Below are positions 7,987-14,925 of a stretch of 39,100 nt of DNA, piece by piece. Each line of letters starts with the position of its first letter. Within the stretch, counting starts at the first letter, position 1. Location: contig JAKADK010000017.1 of assembly GCA_021820665.1 (NCBI GenBank), positions 1 through 39,100 of the forward strand, given 5' to 3'. Position numbers and translations under genes: made by a program. The notes under the pieces were generated by a model that saw only the letters and a list, made by a program, of their open reading frames with translations, ran no database searches and was not told where the DNA came from. Source of the stretch: Actinomycetes bacterium. GTDB taxonomy: Bacteria > Actinomycetota > Acidimicrobiia > Acidimicrobiales > RAAP-2.

Positions 7987-9039
7987 GTGCTAGATTTGGC
8001 TCCTGAGGCCGACTTGCGGACAGCGCTGGGGCCACTGAACCTGGCCACGCCGATCATGCCGGCCTCTGGGTGCTTCGGCCCGGAGCTCGCGGCCATCGTG
8101 CCACTCGGCTCGCTCGGTGCGGTCGTGACCAAGACGATCTTCTCGGCTCGTCGTTCGGGGAACCACCCCCATCGCCTTACGGAGACTGCCGCGGGAGTGC
8201 TCAACAGCGTCGGTATCCCGAGCCCGGGCGTAGCCGCCTTCCGCAGCGACGTCCTCCCTCGCTACCGGGCCATCGGCGTGCCGGTGGTGGTGAGCGTCGG
8301 CGGACTGCGAGTCGAGGAGTACTGGCAGATCACCGAGGAGCTCCAGGACGTCGGTGTCGACGCCTTCGAGGTGAACGTCTCGTGCCCGAACCTGGAGCGG
8401 GGGGGGCTCACCATCGGCGCCAACCCCGACCAGGTGGGGGAGGTGGTGGCCGGTGTCCGCGCCCGGACCGACCGCCCGGTGCTCGTGAAGCTCACGCCGA
8501 ACGTCACCTCCATCGTCGAGGCAGCTCGCGTCGCCGAGTCCGTCGGTGCCACCGCGCTCACGGTGGCGAACACCTTCTTGGGGCTCGCCGTCGACGTCCG
8601 TGCCCGTCGACCCGTGCTCGGAAACGCAATGGGGGGGCTCTCAGGGCCGGCGGTGAAGCCCCTGGCGTTGCGCCTGGTGTGGGAGGCATCTCGGGCGGTG
8701 GGCATCCCCGTGGTCGGCTGTGGGGGCATCAGCTCGGCCGTCGATGCCGTGGAGTTCCTCCTCGCAGGTGCATCAGCGGTGCAGGTGGGCACCGCAACGT
8801 TCGCTCGGCCTGACACCATGACCCGGATCGTCGAGGAGCTCCCGGCGGCGCTGGCTCTTGCCGGTGCCACGTCGGTGCTCGAGGTGGTCGGCCAGCTGCT
8901 GGTGGGCAATGACTGCTTGGCTGACAACACCCCCGGGGTGCGGGACAGCTCCGGAGCGAACGGCGCTTCCGCGGGGTGCGGAGCACCCCGCGGCCACACA
9001 CCGGACCGATCACCGGCGCGCGAAGCTGGGGTGCGATGA
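7987..9039 (+). CDS. pyrD: Dihydroorotate dehydrogenase class 1B, catalytic subunit
   Basis: The protein (350 residues) is a FMN-dependent TIM-barrel enzyme interconverting dihydroorotate and orotate. Class 1B is shown by EVNVSCPNLERGG (Cys133 is the expected active-site base of class 1 enzymes), KLTPNVT, the FMN-phosphate region VGCGGISSAVDAVEFLLAGASAVQVGTATF, and GGLSGPAVKP at about 216-225. Class 1B enzymes act with the PyrK iron-sulfur flavoprotein and NAD, and a pyrK gene occurs downstream. This pairing makes the reaction reversible, unlike the quinone-linked class 2. The last 45 residues are an unconserved Gly/Ala/Arg-rich tail. The start is either GTG 7987 or TTG 7996; the latter has AGGGG at better spacing. 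It follows the lipoprotein gene by 61 bases and precedes the IclR gene by 37. Confidence 0.92.
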   Translation: MLDLAPEADLRTALGPLNLATPIMPASGCFGPELAAIVPLGSLGAVVTKTIFSARRSGNHPHRLTETAAGVLNSVGIPSPGVAAFRSDVLPRYRAIGVPVVVSVGGLRVEEYWQITEELQDVGVDAFEVNVSCPNLERGGLTIGANPDQVGEVVAGVRARTDRPVLVKLTPNVTSIVEAARVAESVGATALTVANTFLGLAVDVRARRPVLGNAMGGLSGPAVKPLALRLVWEASRAVGIPVVGCGGISSAVDAVEFLLAGASAVQVGTATFARPDTMTRIVEELPAALALAGATSVLEVVGQLLVGNDCLADNTPGVRDSSGANGASAGCGAPRGHTPDRSPAREAGVR

Positions 9040-9076
9040 AGCGGATCAGGCCAGGTGTGTGGAGGAGTCGAAGGTC

Positions 9077-9853
9077 ATGGGCATGCAGGCGGTGAGCCGG
9101 GCGGCATCGGTGTTGCGCGCGCTGGCTGAAGCCGACCGAGATCTGGGCGTCGCGGAGGTCGCCAGTACGGTGGACCTGCCGATGGGCAGCGCGTACCGCA
9201 TGCTGATGGCCCTCACCGAAGAGGAACTGGTGAGCCGGAGCCCGGTTTCGGGCCGCTTTTGCATCTCTGGAGGCCTCTACCGCATCGCGGTGCAGGGGTT
9301 CGAACGCCGAGGGCTGGCGGTGGCCGCCGCCCAACCGCTGGCCAGGTTGCGGGACCAGACCGGGGAGACGGCGTTCGTCTGCCAGCTGGTGGGCCCCGAT
9401 GTCGTCTGCGTGGCGATCGCCGAGACCCTTCGGCCGCTGCGGCTCTTCGTCCGGGTCGGGCAGACGATGCCGCCGCACGCCGCCGCGTCGGCCCGGGTCG
9501 TGCTGGCCTACCGTGACCCGGCCGAGGTGGACCGGATCCTGGAGGCTCACCGACTTGACTCCTTCACCGACACCACGCCGAGCACAAGAGAGGACGTCTT
9601 GACCCATCTCACCGAGGTACGGGCCGCGGGCTACGACATCTGCGACGACGAGCTCGACCAGCATGTCTGGGCTGTCGCTGCGCCGGTGCGCGTCGACGAG
9701 GAGCTCGTCGCCGCCAGCGTCACCGTTGCCGCCCCGAGCCGGCGAATTCCCGATGCGGCAGCGCGGGCCGACGTGGTCGATGCGGTACGCGCCACGGCGG
9801 CGGAGATCGAAGAGATGACCCGAGCCTGGCATGAACGGAACATGGCGTCATGA
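9077..9853 (+). CDS. IclR-family regulator of the pyrimidine cluster
   Basis: This is a complete 258-residue IclR protein. The N-terminal winged helix (about 3-65) reads AVSRAASVLRALAE...LGVAEVASTVDLPMGSAYRMLMALTEEELVSR. The effector domain (about 78-250) includes LARLRDQTGETAFVCQLVG, LRLFVRVGQTMPPHAAASARVVLAY and the typical AAPVRVDEELVAASVTVAAPS. IclR proteins sense small organic acids or aromatic compounds and often control the catabolic operon they sit in. ATG 9077 was chosen for its GGAGGAG nine bases upstream. The stop overlaps the pyrE-like start by four bases. A GTTTCC-N7-GGAAAC palindrome before the operon is the proposed target. Having a catabolic-type regulator amid pyr genes is unusual for a biosynthetic operon. 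Confidence 0.9.
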   Translation: MGMQAVSRAASVLRALAEADRDLGVAEVASTVDLPMGSAYRMLMALTEEELVSRSPVSGRFCISGGLYRIAVQGFERRGLAVAAAQPLARLRDQTGETAFVCQLVGPDVVCVAIAETLRPLRLFVRVGQTMPPHAAASARVVLAYRDPAEVDRILEAHRLDSFTDTTPSTREDVLTHLTEVRAAGYDICDDELDQHVWAVAAPVRVDEELVAASVTVAAPSRRIPDAAARADVVDAVRATAAEIEEMTRAWHERNMAS

Positions 9854-10440
9854 TCGAGCTCGGCGACGTGCCCGACCCGCTGGCGACCGTGTTGGGTCAC
9901 CGCGACCGGGCCAAGGAGCTCCGGGAGCTGGCGGGCGACGTGGTGAGCGCCGCTTACCTGCGGGGCGATTTCGTCCTCAGCTCGGGAGCACGTAGCAGCT
10001 TCTATTTCGACAAGTACCTGTTCGAGACCAAGCCGACAATCCTGCGGCGCACGGTGAGCTTTCTCGCCGAGCTCGTGCCGAACCGGGTTGAGCGGTTGGC
10101 GGGACCCGAGCTCGGTGCGGTCTCGCTGGCCGCCGCCCTGTCGCTCGAAACCGGCATCCCCTTCGTCATCGTCCGAAAGCAGTCCAAGTCCTACGGTACG
10201 TCGGCCCTTGTCGAAGGCGAGCTGCACCGTGGCGAGCAAGTGCTCATCGTGGAAGACGTGATCAGCACGGCAGCCGAGGCCCTACGCGCCGCTCGACAGG
10301 TGGAGCAGACCGGGGCGACTGTCTGCGGGATCCTCGCGGTGATCGACCGCGAGCAGGGTGGGGCAGCGAACATCAGCGAAGCCGGCTACCCGTTCACGGC
10401 GCTGTTCCGGTTACGAGACTTCCACATTTCCGGATCGTGA
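9850..10440 (+). CDS. pyrE: Orotate phosphoribosyltransferase-like protein with altered PRPP loop
   Basis: The 196-residue protein has the PyrE layout: an N-terminal helix, the orotate-side hood segment GDFVLSSGARSSFYFDKYLFETKP (39-62), GPELGAVSLAAALSLETGIP and the flexible catalytic loop RKQSKSYGT (109-117). Arg109, Lys110 and Lys113 match the catalytic basic residues of the E. coli enzyme, but the loop His is Tyr115. In the PRPP-binding loop VLIVEDVISTAAEAL (131-145) the acidic pair Glu135-Asp136 is kept, whereas the glycines of the usual TTGGS or TAGT are two alanines. It would convert orotate and PRPP to OMP if active, but PRPP binding may be weakened. The ATG overlaps the iclR stop (ATGA), and its stop overlaps the next gene (GTGA). 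The main pyrE of the genome may lie elsewhere. Confidence 0.8.
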   Translation: MIELGDVPDPLATVLGHRDRAKELRELAGDVVSAAYLRGDFVLSSGARSSFYFDKYLFETKPTILRRTVSFLAELVPNRVERLAGPELGAVSLAAALSLETGIPFVIVRKQSKSYGTSALVEGELHRGEQVLIVEDVISTAAEALRAARQVEQTGATVCGILAVIDREQGGAANISEAGYPFTALFRLRDFHISGS

Positions 10441-11102
10441 CGACAGGGAGAGTCGATGACACAATGGATGACCGTCCGATGAGCGAAGCGGTGACCGGTC
10501 AGGCACCCGTCGGGGATCGAGGCGCAGGGACTGACCCGATGCCCGCACTGGACGCCACGGCGGTGCTTGCCCTGCTGCGGCGGGGTGTCCAGGCAGCCGC
10601 CACGCCCTCGGGGAGCTCTCACCAGGAGGATGCCGAGGAAGTCGAGACCGTTCGCCAACTGGTGCTGAACGGCAAGTACAGCGGTCTCGCCGACCCCGCC
10701 GGGGCCGAGCAGCTCGGGCGAGCGCTGGCCAGCCGGTTGGCTCGTACCCAGCCTGACGTGTTGCTCGTCTGGGAAGACGTGGAAGACGTGGTGCTCGGCT
10801 ACGTGGTGGCCAGGGTATTGGGCGTGACCATGGTCCGGGCATACGACGCCGAGGGGATCGTGGCTTGCAGCGGCGAGATCGGCCGAGAGGCTCGCGCCGT
10901 TGCAGTGACCGACTCGGTTCGGGACCCTACGGTCATGCGTGCGTTGCGAAGTGTCGTCGAGCGAAGCGGCGGGGAACTGGTGGCGATCGGCACCTTGGTC
11001 GCCTCGACGCTTGCCCCCGCCGACGTGGAAGTCGTGGCTCTGGTGGACGGTGGAGGCGAGGGCATGGCCGCCAGTGGAGCCCAGGGGACAGGCGTAGGAT
11101 GA
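10437..11102 (+). CDS. Degenerate phosphoribosyltransferase-fold protein (pseudo-PRTase)
   Basis: I do not recognise this 221-residue protein as a named family. Its second half follows the PRTase fold: PDVLLVWEDVEDVVLGYVVARVLGV (about 106-130) occupies the place of the usual GPE.GG...A..LA..LG, and AVAVTDSVRDP then VMRALRSVVERSGGELVAIGTLV (154-188) the place of VLVVDDVITTGGT followed by its helix and strand. The acidic pair and glycine loop that bind PRPP are replaced by TDSVRDP, so transferase activity is unlikely. The first 60 residues look disordered. It overlaps pyrE upstream (GTGA) and the hydrolase downstream (ATGA), which suggests stoichiometric expression with both; it might pair with the PyrE-like protein or sense a metabolite. 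ATG 10464 and ATG 10479 are alternative starts. Confidence 0.65.
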   Translation: MTTGRVDDTMDDRPMSEAVTGQAPVGDRGAGTDPMPALDATAVLALLRRGVQAAATPSGSSHQEDAEEVETVRQLVLNGKYSGLADPAGAEQLGRALASRLARTQPDVLLVWEDVEDVVLGYVVARVLGVTMVRAYDAEGIVACSGEIGREARAVAVTDSVRDPTVMRALRSVVERSGGELVAIGTLVASTLAPADVEVVALVDGGGEGMAASGAQGTGVG

Positions 11103-12499
11103 CCACCGTGCCTCAGCGCACCAAAGCATCGGGCACGGACCGATCCGGTGCTGGGAAACCGCACGACGTCCAGTCGGGACCACGGGCAATGGCGGCGAAC
11201 GTTGCTCCAGAGCCCGCCACGGCGGTCGTCGAGAAGGTCGAGCTGGGGCGGGCGGACCCGGCTCGCATCGCCGCCGACCTGGAGGCCATCGCTCGGATCG
11301 GGGGTGGCGAGGGGGGCGTCACCCGGCCGGGGTACAGCGCCCTGGAGCGGCAGGCCCACGACCTGGTGGGTGGATGGCTGGCCGATCTGGGATTGACGGT
11401 GTCGAGGGACGCTGCCGGCAACACCATCGCGGAGTTGGCGGCCCCAGGCTCGAAGCCGGCCCTCGGCACGGGGTCCCACCTCGACAGCGTGCCCGGCGGT
11501 GGCCGGTTCGACGGGGTGGTCGGCGTGGTCGGGGCGGTGGAAGCGGTGCGGTTGCTGCGCGAAGCAGACGTCGCCCTGGGCCGCCCGCTTCGCGTCGTGT
11601 GCTTCGCCGCCGAAGAGGGCGCTCGCTTCGGCCAGGCATGTTTGGGCAGCCGGGCCGTCGTCGGGATCGGGGCCAGTGATATCGACGAGATCTGTGACGA
11701 GGCCGGGACGACCCGTGCCCAGGCCATGCGCGAGGTCGGGCTCGATCCGACCGACCTCGACCGAGCGCGTTGGGACCCGCGGGACTGGGCGGCGTTCCTG
11801 GAGCTGCATGTGGAGCAGGGCACGGTCCTGGAGTCGCAAGGAGTCCGGGTCGGTGTGGTCGACCTGGTGTCGGGTAGTACCCGCCTCGAGATCGAGCTTG
11901 TCGGCCGTGCCTCGCATTCAGGCGGCACGCCGATGGTCGGACGCTCCGACGCCCTTTCCGCCGCCGCCGAGATCGTCATGGCGGCGGAGCACGTGACGAC
12001 CGACCCGCGGCATCGCGGGACCCGGGCGACCATCGGCCGGCTGCACGTGAGACCAGGGAACATCACCACGATCCCCGGCTACGTGGCGTGCACCCTCGAC
12101 GTCCGCGACGTCGACAGCGACCGCCAGCGGCTCACCGTGGTCGAGATCTTGCGCCGGGCCGCCGAGGCCTGCGCGCGCCGTGGTGTCTCCATGCGGGTCA
12201 GGCTGATCGGCGACACGTCTCCCGCTGTCCTGCCGATCTGGGTGCGCCGTGTCGTCACCCGAGCGGCTCGCGATATCGGTGTCGAGTACCGGGTGGTGAC
12301 CAGCGGTGCCAGCCACGATTCGCAGTCGGTGAACACTGCGGTCCCGGCGGGCATCATCTTCGTACCGAGCCGGGCAGGGCTCAGCCACGTCGCCGAGGAG
12401 TGGACCGACGCCGCTGACGTCGCCGTGGGCACCGACGTCCTGGCCCGGTCTCTGGTCGAGCTGGACGGTGAACTGGCCGCCATCGAGAGGATCCGGTGA
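11099..12499 (+). CDS. M20 Zn-dependent N-carbamoyl-L-amino-acid hydrolase (candidate ureidosuccinase)
   Basis: The 466-residue protein belongs to the M20 amidohydrolases that include L-N-carbamoylase, beta-ureidopropionase and allantoate amidohydrolase. Expected di-metal ligands are present: GTGSHLDSVPGGGRFDG (His127, Asp138), AAEEGARFG (Glu172-Glu173), ELHVEQG (His237) and a late SHVAEEW histidine. The dimerisation-domain motif ASHSGGTPM....D (His273) and SGASHDSQ, which contact the substrate carboxylate in the family, are also there. These enzymes split the carbamoyl group into CO2 and NH3 to leave an amino acid. In this context the natural substrate would be N-carbamoyl-L-aspartate, the product of the neighbouring dihydroorotase; this is inference. 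The first 45 residues before the catalytic domain look disordered. It overlaps both neighbours by four bases (ATGA and GTGA). Confidence 0.87.
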   Translation: MTTVPQRTKASGTDRSGAGKPHDVQSGPRAMAANVAPEPATAVVEKVELGRADPARIAADLEAIARIGGGEGGVTRPGYSALERQAHDLVGGWLADLGLTVSRDAAGNTIAELAAPGSKPALGTGSHLDSVPGGGRFDGVVGVVGAVEAVRLLREADVALGRPLRVVCFAAEEGARFGQACLGSRAVVGIGASDIDEICDEAGTTRAQAMREVGLDPTDLDRARWDPRDWAAFLELHVEQGTVLESQGVRVGVVDLVSGSTRLEIELVGRASHSGGTPMVGRSDALSAAAEIVMAAEHVTTDPRHRGTRATIGRLHVRPGNITTIPGYVACTLDVRDVDSDRQRLTVVEILRRAAEACARRGVSMRVRLIGDTSPAVLPIWVRRVVTRAARDIGVEYRVVTSGASHDSQSVNTAVPAGIIFVPSRAGLSHVAEEWTDAADVAVGTDVLARSLVELDGELAAIERIR

Positions 12500-13455
12500 C
12501 GGCCGGGGGCGCGGACATCGTGGCAAAGACGCCTCACAACCCCATCGAGGCCGGAGCCCCACCCGCTGACGACGTGCGGCGGTCGGGCGCCGGGGTGGAC
12601 CCCAGCGAGGTGGCTCCGACAGAGGGCCGCCTTGTGATGCTGGAGGGGCCACCGAGTGGTGTTCAGTCGTCGCTGGCCCGGGCTGTGGTGGTCGCCAACG
12701 ACCATCTCGGTGATCGGTACTGGCGGATGCAGCTCTCTGCGCCGGACATCGCCGGGAACACCCAACCCGGCCAGTTCGTCATGCTGACGGTGACGCCGTC
12801 GGGACCGTCGAACTGGGTGTTGCCCCGGCCGATGGCCGTGGCTGATCGTGACGTGGCGCGGGGCACGATCGACGTCGTCTACGGCACCCACGGCTGGGGC
12901 ACGCGTCAGATGGCGGGGATCGGGACGGGAGACGAGCTCACGGTGGTCGGCCCTCAGGGAAACGGGTTCCGGCTCGATCCCGGGACCAAGCATTTGCTGG
13001 TCGTGGGGCGCGGCATCGGGCTGTGCTCCCTGAGCCTGCTGGCGGTCGCCGCGTCGAAGCGAGGGATGGCGGTGTCCGCCGTCCTGAGCGCCCGAGACCG
13101 AGAAGCCAACGTGCTGGTGCCGTTTTTCGAAGCCGTGCCGAACGCCAAGGTGCTGGCGGTGCTGGATGCCGACGGCTCGAGCGACCCGGAAGCGCTCGGT
13201 CCCCGGTTGCAGGCGCTGCTCGACGAAGTGCCGGCCCAGCAGATCGCCACGTGCGGCTCTCGCCGGCTGCTCCGGATGTGCGCGGCACTGGCGGTACGGA
13301 CCGGCGCCTCTCTCCAGGTGGCACTAGAGGCACACATGGCGTGCGGCATGGGGTACTGCCATGGGTGCTCCGCCTGGGTCCAGGGAGCCGACCAGGAGGG
13401 GCCGCTGGTGTGCCGGGACGGTCCGGTGTTCGCCTGGTCGGCGCCCGGCCGGTGA
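12496..13455 (+). CDS. pyrK: Dihydroorotate dehydrogenase electron-transfer subunit
   Basis: This 319-residue protein is PyrK, the FAD/[2Fe-2S] subunit that passes electrons between PyrD FMN and NAD(H). The FAD domain carries RPMAVAD (111-117) in place of the usual RP.S/AI. The NAD-binding loop reads GRGIGLC (171-177), with Arg replacing the second Gly of GGGIG. The ferredoxin-like cluster ligands are Cys283, Cys288, Cys291 and Cys306 in CGMGYCHGC...VCRDGPVF, which is the complete PyrK pattern. About 55 residues before the domain are extra compared with the usual 255-265 residue protein; ATG 12637 is a possible shorter start. It overlaps the hydrolase gene and the dihydroorotase gene by GTGA each. 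Its presence in this operon makes an NAD-linked, reversible PyrD reaction likely. Confidence 0.9.
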   Translation: MTAGGADIVAKTPHNPIEAGAPPADDVRRSGAGVDPSEVAPTEGRLVMLEGPPSGVQSSLARAVVVANDHLGDRYWRMQLSAPDIAGNTQPGQFVMLTVTPSGPSNWVLPRPMAVADRDVARGTIDVVYGTHGWGTRQMAGIGTGDELTVVGPQGNGFRLDPGTKHLLVVGRGIGLCSLSLLAVAASKRGMAVSAVLSARDREANVLVPFFEAVPNAKVLAVLDADGSSDPEALGPRLQALLDEVPAQQIATCGSRRLLRMCAALAVRTGASLQVALEAHMACGMGYCHGCSAWVQGADQEGPLVCRDGPVFAWSAPGR

Positions 13456-14813
13456 GCGAACGCCTCTCCGGGCATGCTGCTGCCGGGCGCCGTCCGTTGC
13501 TGCTACGGGGAGCGCGGCCGCTCGGTGGGCCCCGCCAAGACGTCCTGGTGACCCACGAGGTGGTCGCCACAGGGGCCACGGCCGCACGCCTCGCCGCCGA
13601 CCTCCATGCCGTCCGGGTCGACGTCGAGGACCTCGTCCTCCTGCCCGGTTTGGTCGACCTCCACACGCATCTCCGTGAGCCCGGCGACGAAGCCAGTGAG
13701 GACATCGTGTCCGCGACCCGAGCCGCGGCAGCCGGCGGGTTCACGGCCGTCCATGCCATGGCCAATACCGACCCGCCCACCGACACGGTGGCTCGTGCCG
13801 AGGCACTGGCACAGGCAGCAGCGGCGCGCGGGGTCGTCGACGTGGCCGTGGTGGGAGCGGTGACCGTCGGGCGACGCGGTGTGGACGTGGTCGACATCCC
13901 GGCGATGGCCCGGAGCCGTGCCCGGGTACGGATCTTCTCCGACGACGGATCGTGTGTCGGGGATCCGTCTGTCATGCGTCAGGCGCTACGCTCCGCCGCG
14001 GCAGCCGGCGCGCTCGTCGCTCAGCATGCCCAGGAGCCTCGGCTCACCGAGGATGCCCAGGTGAACGAGCGACGCGCCACCGTCGAGCTTCCAGGCTGGC
14101 CGCCAGTGGCCGAGGACGTCATCGTGGCCCGAGACTGCGTTCTTGGCCACGATCTCGGCGCCCCGGTGCATATCTGCCACGTCTCGACGGCGGGGGCCGT
14201 CGACGTGCTGCGGTGGGCGAAGGCTCGCGGCACTGCCGTGACTGCCGAGGTCGCCCCTCACCACTTGCTGCTCACCGACGAACTGGTGGGCACCGGTGAT
14301 CCTGTGTACAAGGTGAACCCCCCGTTGCGGAGCGCGGAGGACGTCGAGGCCCTTCGGGCCGCGCTCGCCGACGGGACGATCGACGCCGTGGCCACCGATC
14401 ACGCTCCGCACGTCTCGTCACGCAAGTCGTGCGCGTGGTCACAAGCTTCGCCGGGCATGCTTGGCCTGGAGAGGGCGCTGGCTGTCGTCCTCACCACCAT
14501 GGTGGCTCCCGGGCGCCTCGAATGGGCGCAGGTCGCCGATCGCATGGCTCACCGGCCAGCGCTCATCGGCGGCTTGGCCGACCAGGGCCGACCCGTCGCC
14601 GCCGGGGAGCCGGCGACGTTGACGCTCGTCGACCCGACCGTCCGGTGGCGCGCCGCGCCGCGCTCCACCATGTCGCTCAGCGACAACGACCCCTATGTCG
14701 GTCAGCCTCTCCAGGGACAGGTGGAGGCCACCATGCTGCGTGGCAAGGTCGTGCACCTGGCGCCGGGTACCGTCCGGGGATGGCCCGACGACGTGGCTGA
14801 TCACCTGGCGTGA
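13452..14813 (+). CDS. pyrC: Dihydroorotase, type I
   Basis: The 453-residue amidohydrolase interconverts dihydroorotate and N-carbamoyl-L-aspartate. It shows the metal site and substrate motifs of type I dihydroorotases: DLHTHLREPG (His71, His73, with Arg75 that binds the substrate carboxylate), MANTDPPTD (Asn105), FSDDGSCV, HAQEPRL, HICHVST and ATDHAPH near residue 317. The HLR motif separates it from hydantoinases and dihydropyrimidinases, which lack that Arg. Length is normal for the family. GTG 13452 overlaps the pyrK stop by four bases. It is the last gene of the cluster and converges on purM over a 112-base gap that has no strong terminator. In the proposed pathway it works in the hydrolytic direction and feeds the M20 hydrolase. 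Confidence 0.92.
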   Translation: MSERLSGHAAAGRRPLLLRGARPLGGPRQDVLVTHEVVATGATAARLAADLHAVRVDVEDLVLLPGLVDLHTHLREPGDEASEDIVSATRAAAAGGFTAVHAMANTDPPTDTVARAEALAQAAAARGVVDVAVVGAVTVGRRGVDVVDIPAMARSRARVRIFSDDGSCVGDPSVMRQALRSAAAAGALVAQHAQEPRLTEDAQVNERRATVELPGWPPVAEDVIVARDCVLGHDLGAPVHICHVSTAGAVDVLRWAKARGTAVTAEVAPHHLLLTDELVGTGDPVYKVNPPLRSAEDVEALRAALADGTIDAVATDHAPHVSSRKSCAWSQASPGMLGLERALAVVLTTMVAPGRLEWAQVADRMAHRPALIGGLADQGRPVAAGEPATLTLVDPTVRWRAAPRSTMSLSDNDPYVGQPLQGQVEATMLRGKVVHLAPGTVRGWPDDVADHLA

Positions 14814-14925
14814 GGACCTGCCGGCAGCGGGTTGGCGGTGGCCGGTGCCGGTCCGGCGAGCTTCCCTTGTCGTCGTGGAGGATGTGCCAACTGGAACGCC
14901 ACACCGGGTGTGCTCCGGGCGCCGC

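Noticed and set aside
4948-14813. Reading the cluster as an ordinary de novo UMP operon
   Set aside because: carAB, pyrB and pyrF are missing, while an importer, an IclR regulator and a carbamoyl-amino-acid hydrolase are present. A split biosynthetic pathway is not excluded, so this is kept as the main alternative.
11099-14813. Uracil or hydantoin (dihydropyrimidine) degradation cluster
   Set aside because: The PyrD lacks the [4Fe-4S] ferredoxin-like domain of PreA, and the amidohydrolase has the HLR and NTDPP motifs of dihydroorotases rather than those of dihydropyrimidinase or hydantoinase.
14814-14925. Terminator between dihydroorotase and purM genes
   Set aside because: Small GC palindromes occur (for example 14900-14912), but none is long enough or followed by a T-tract, so no terminator is called.
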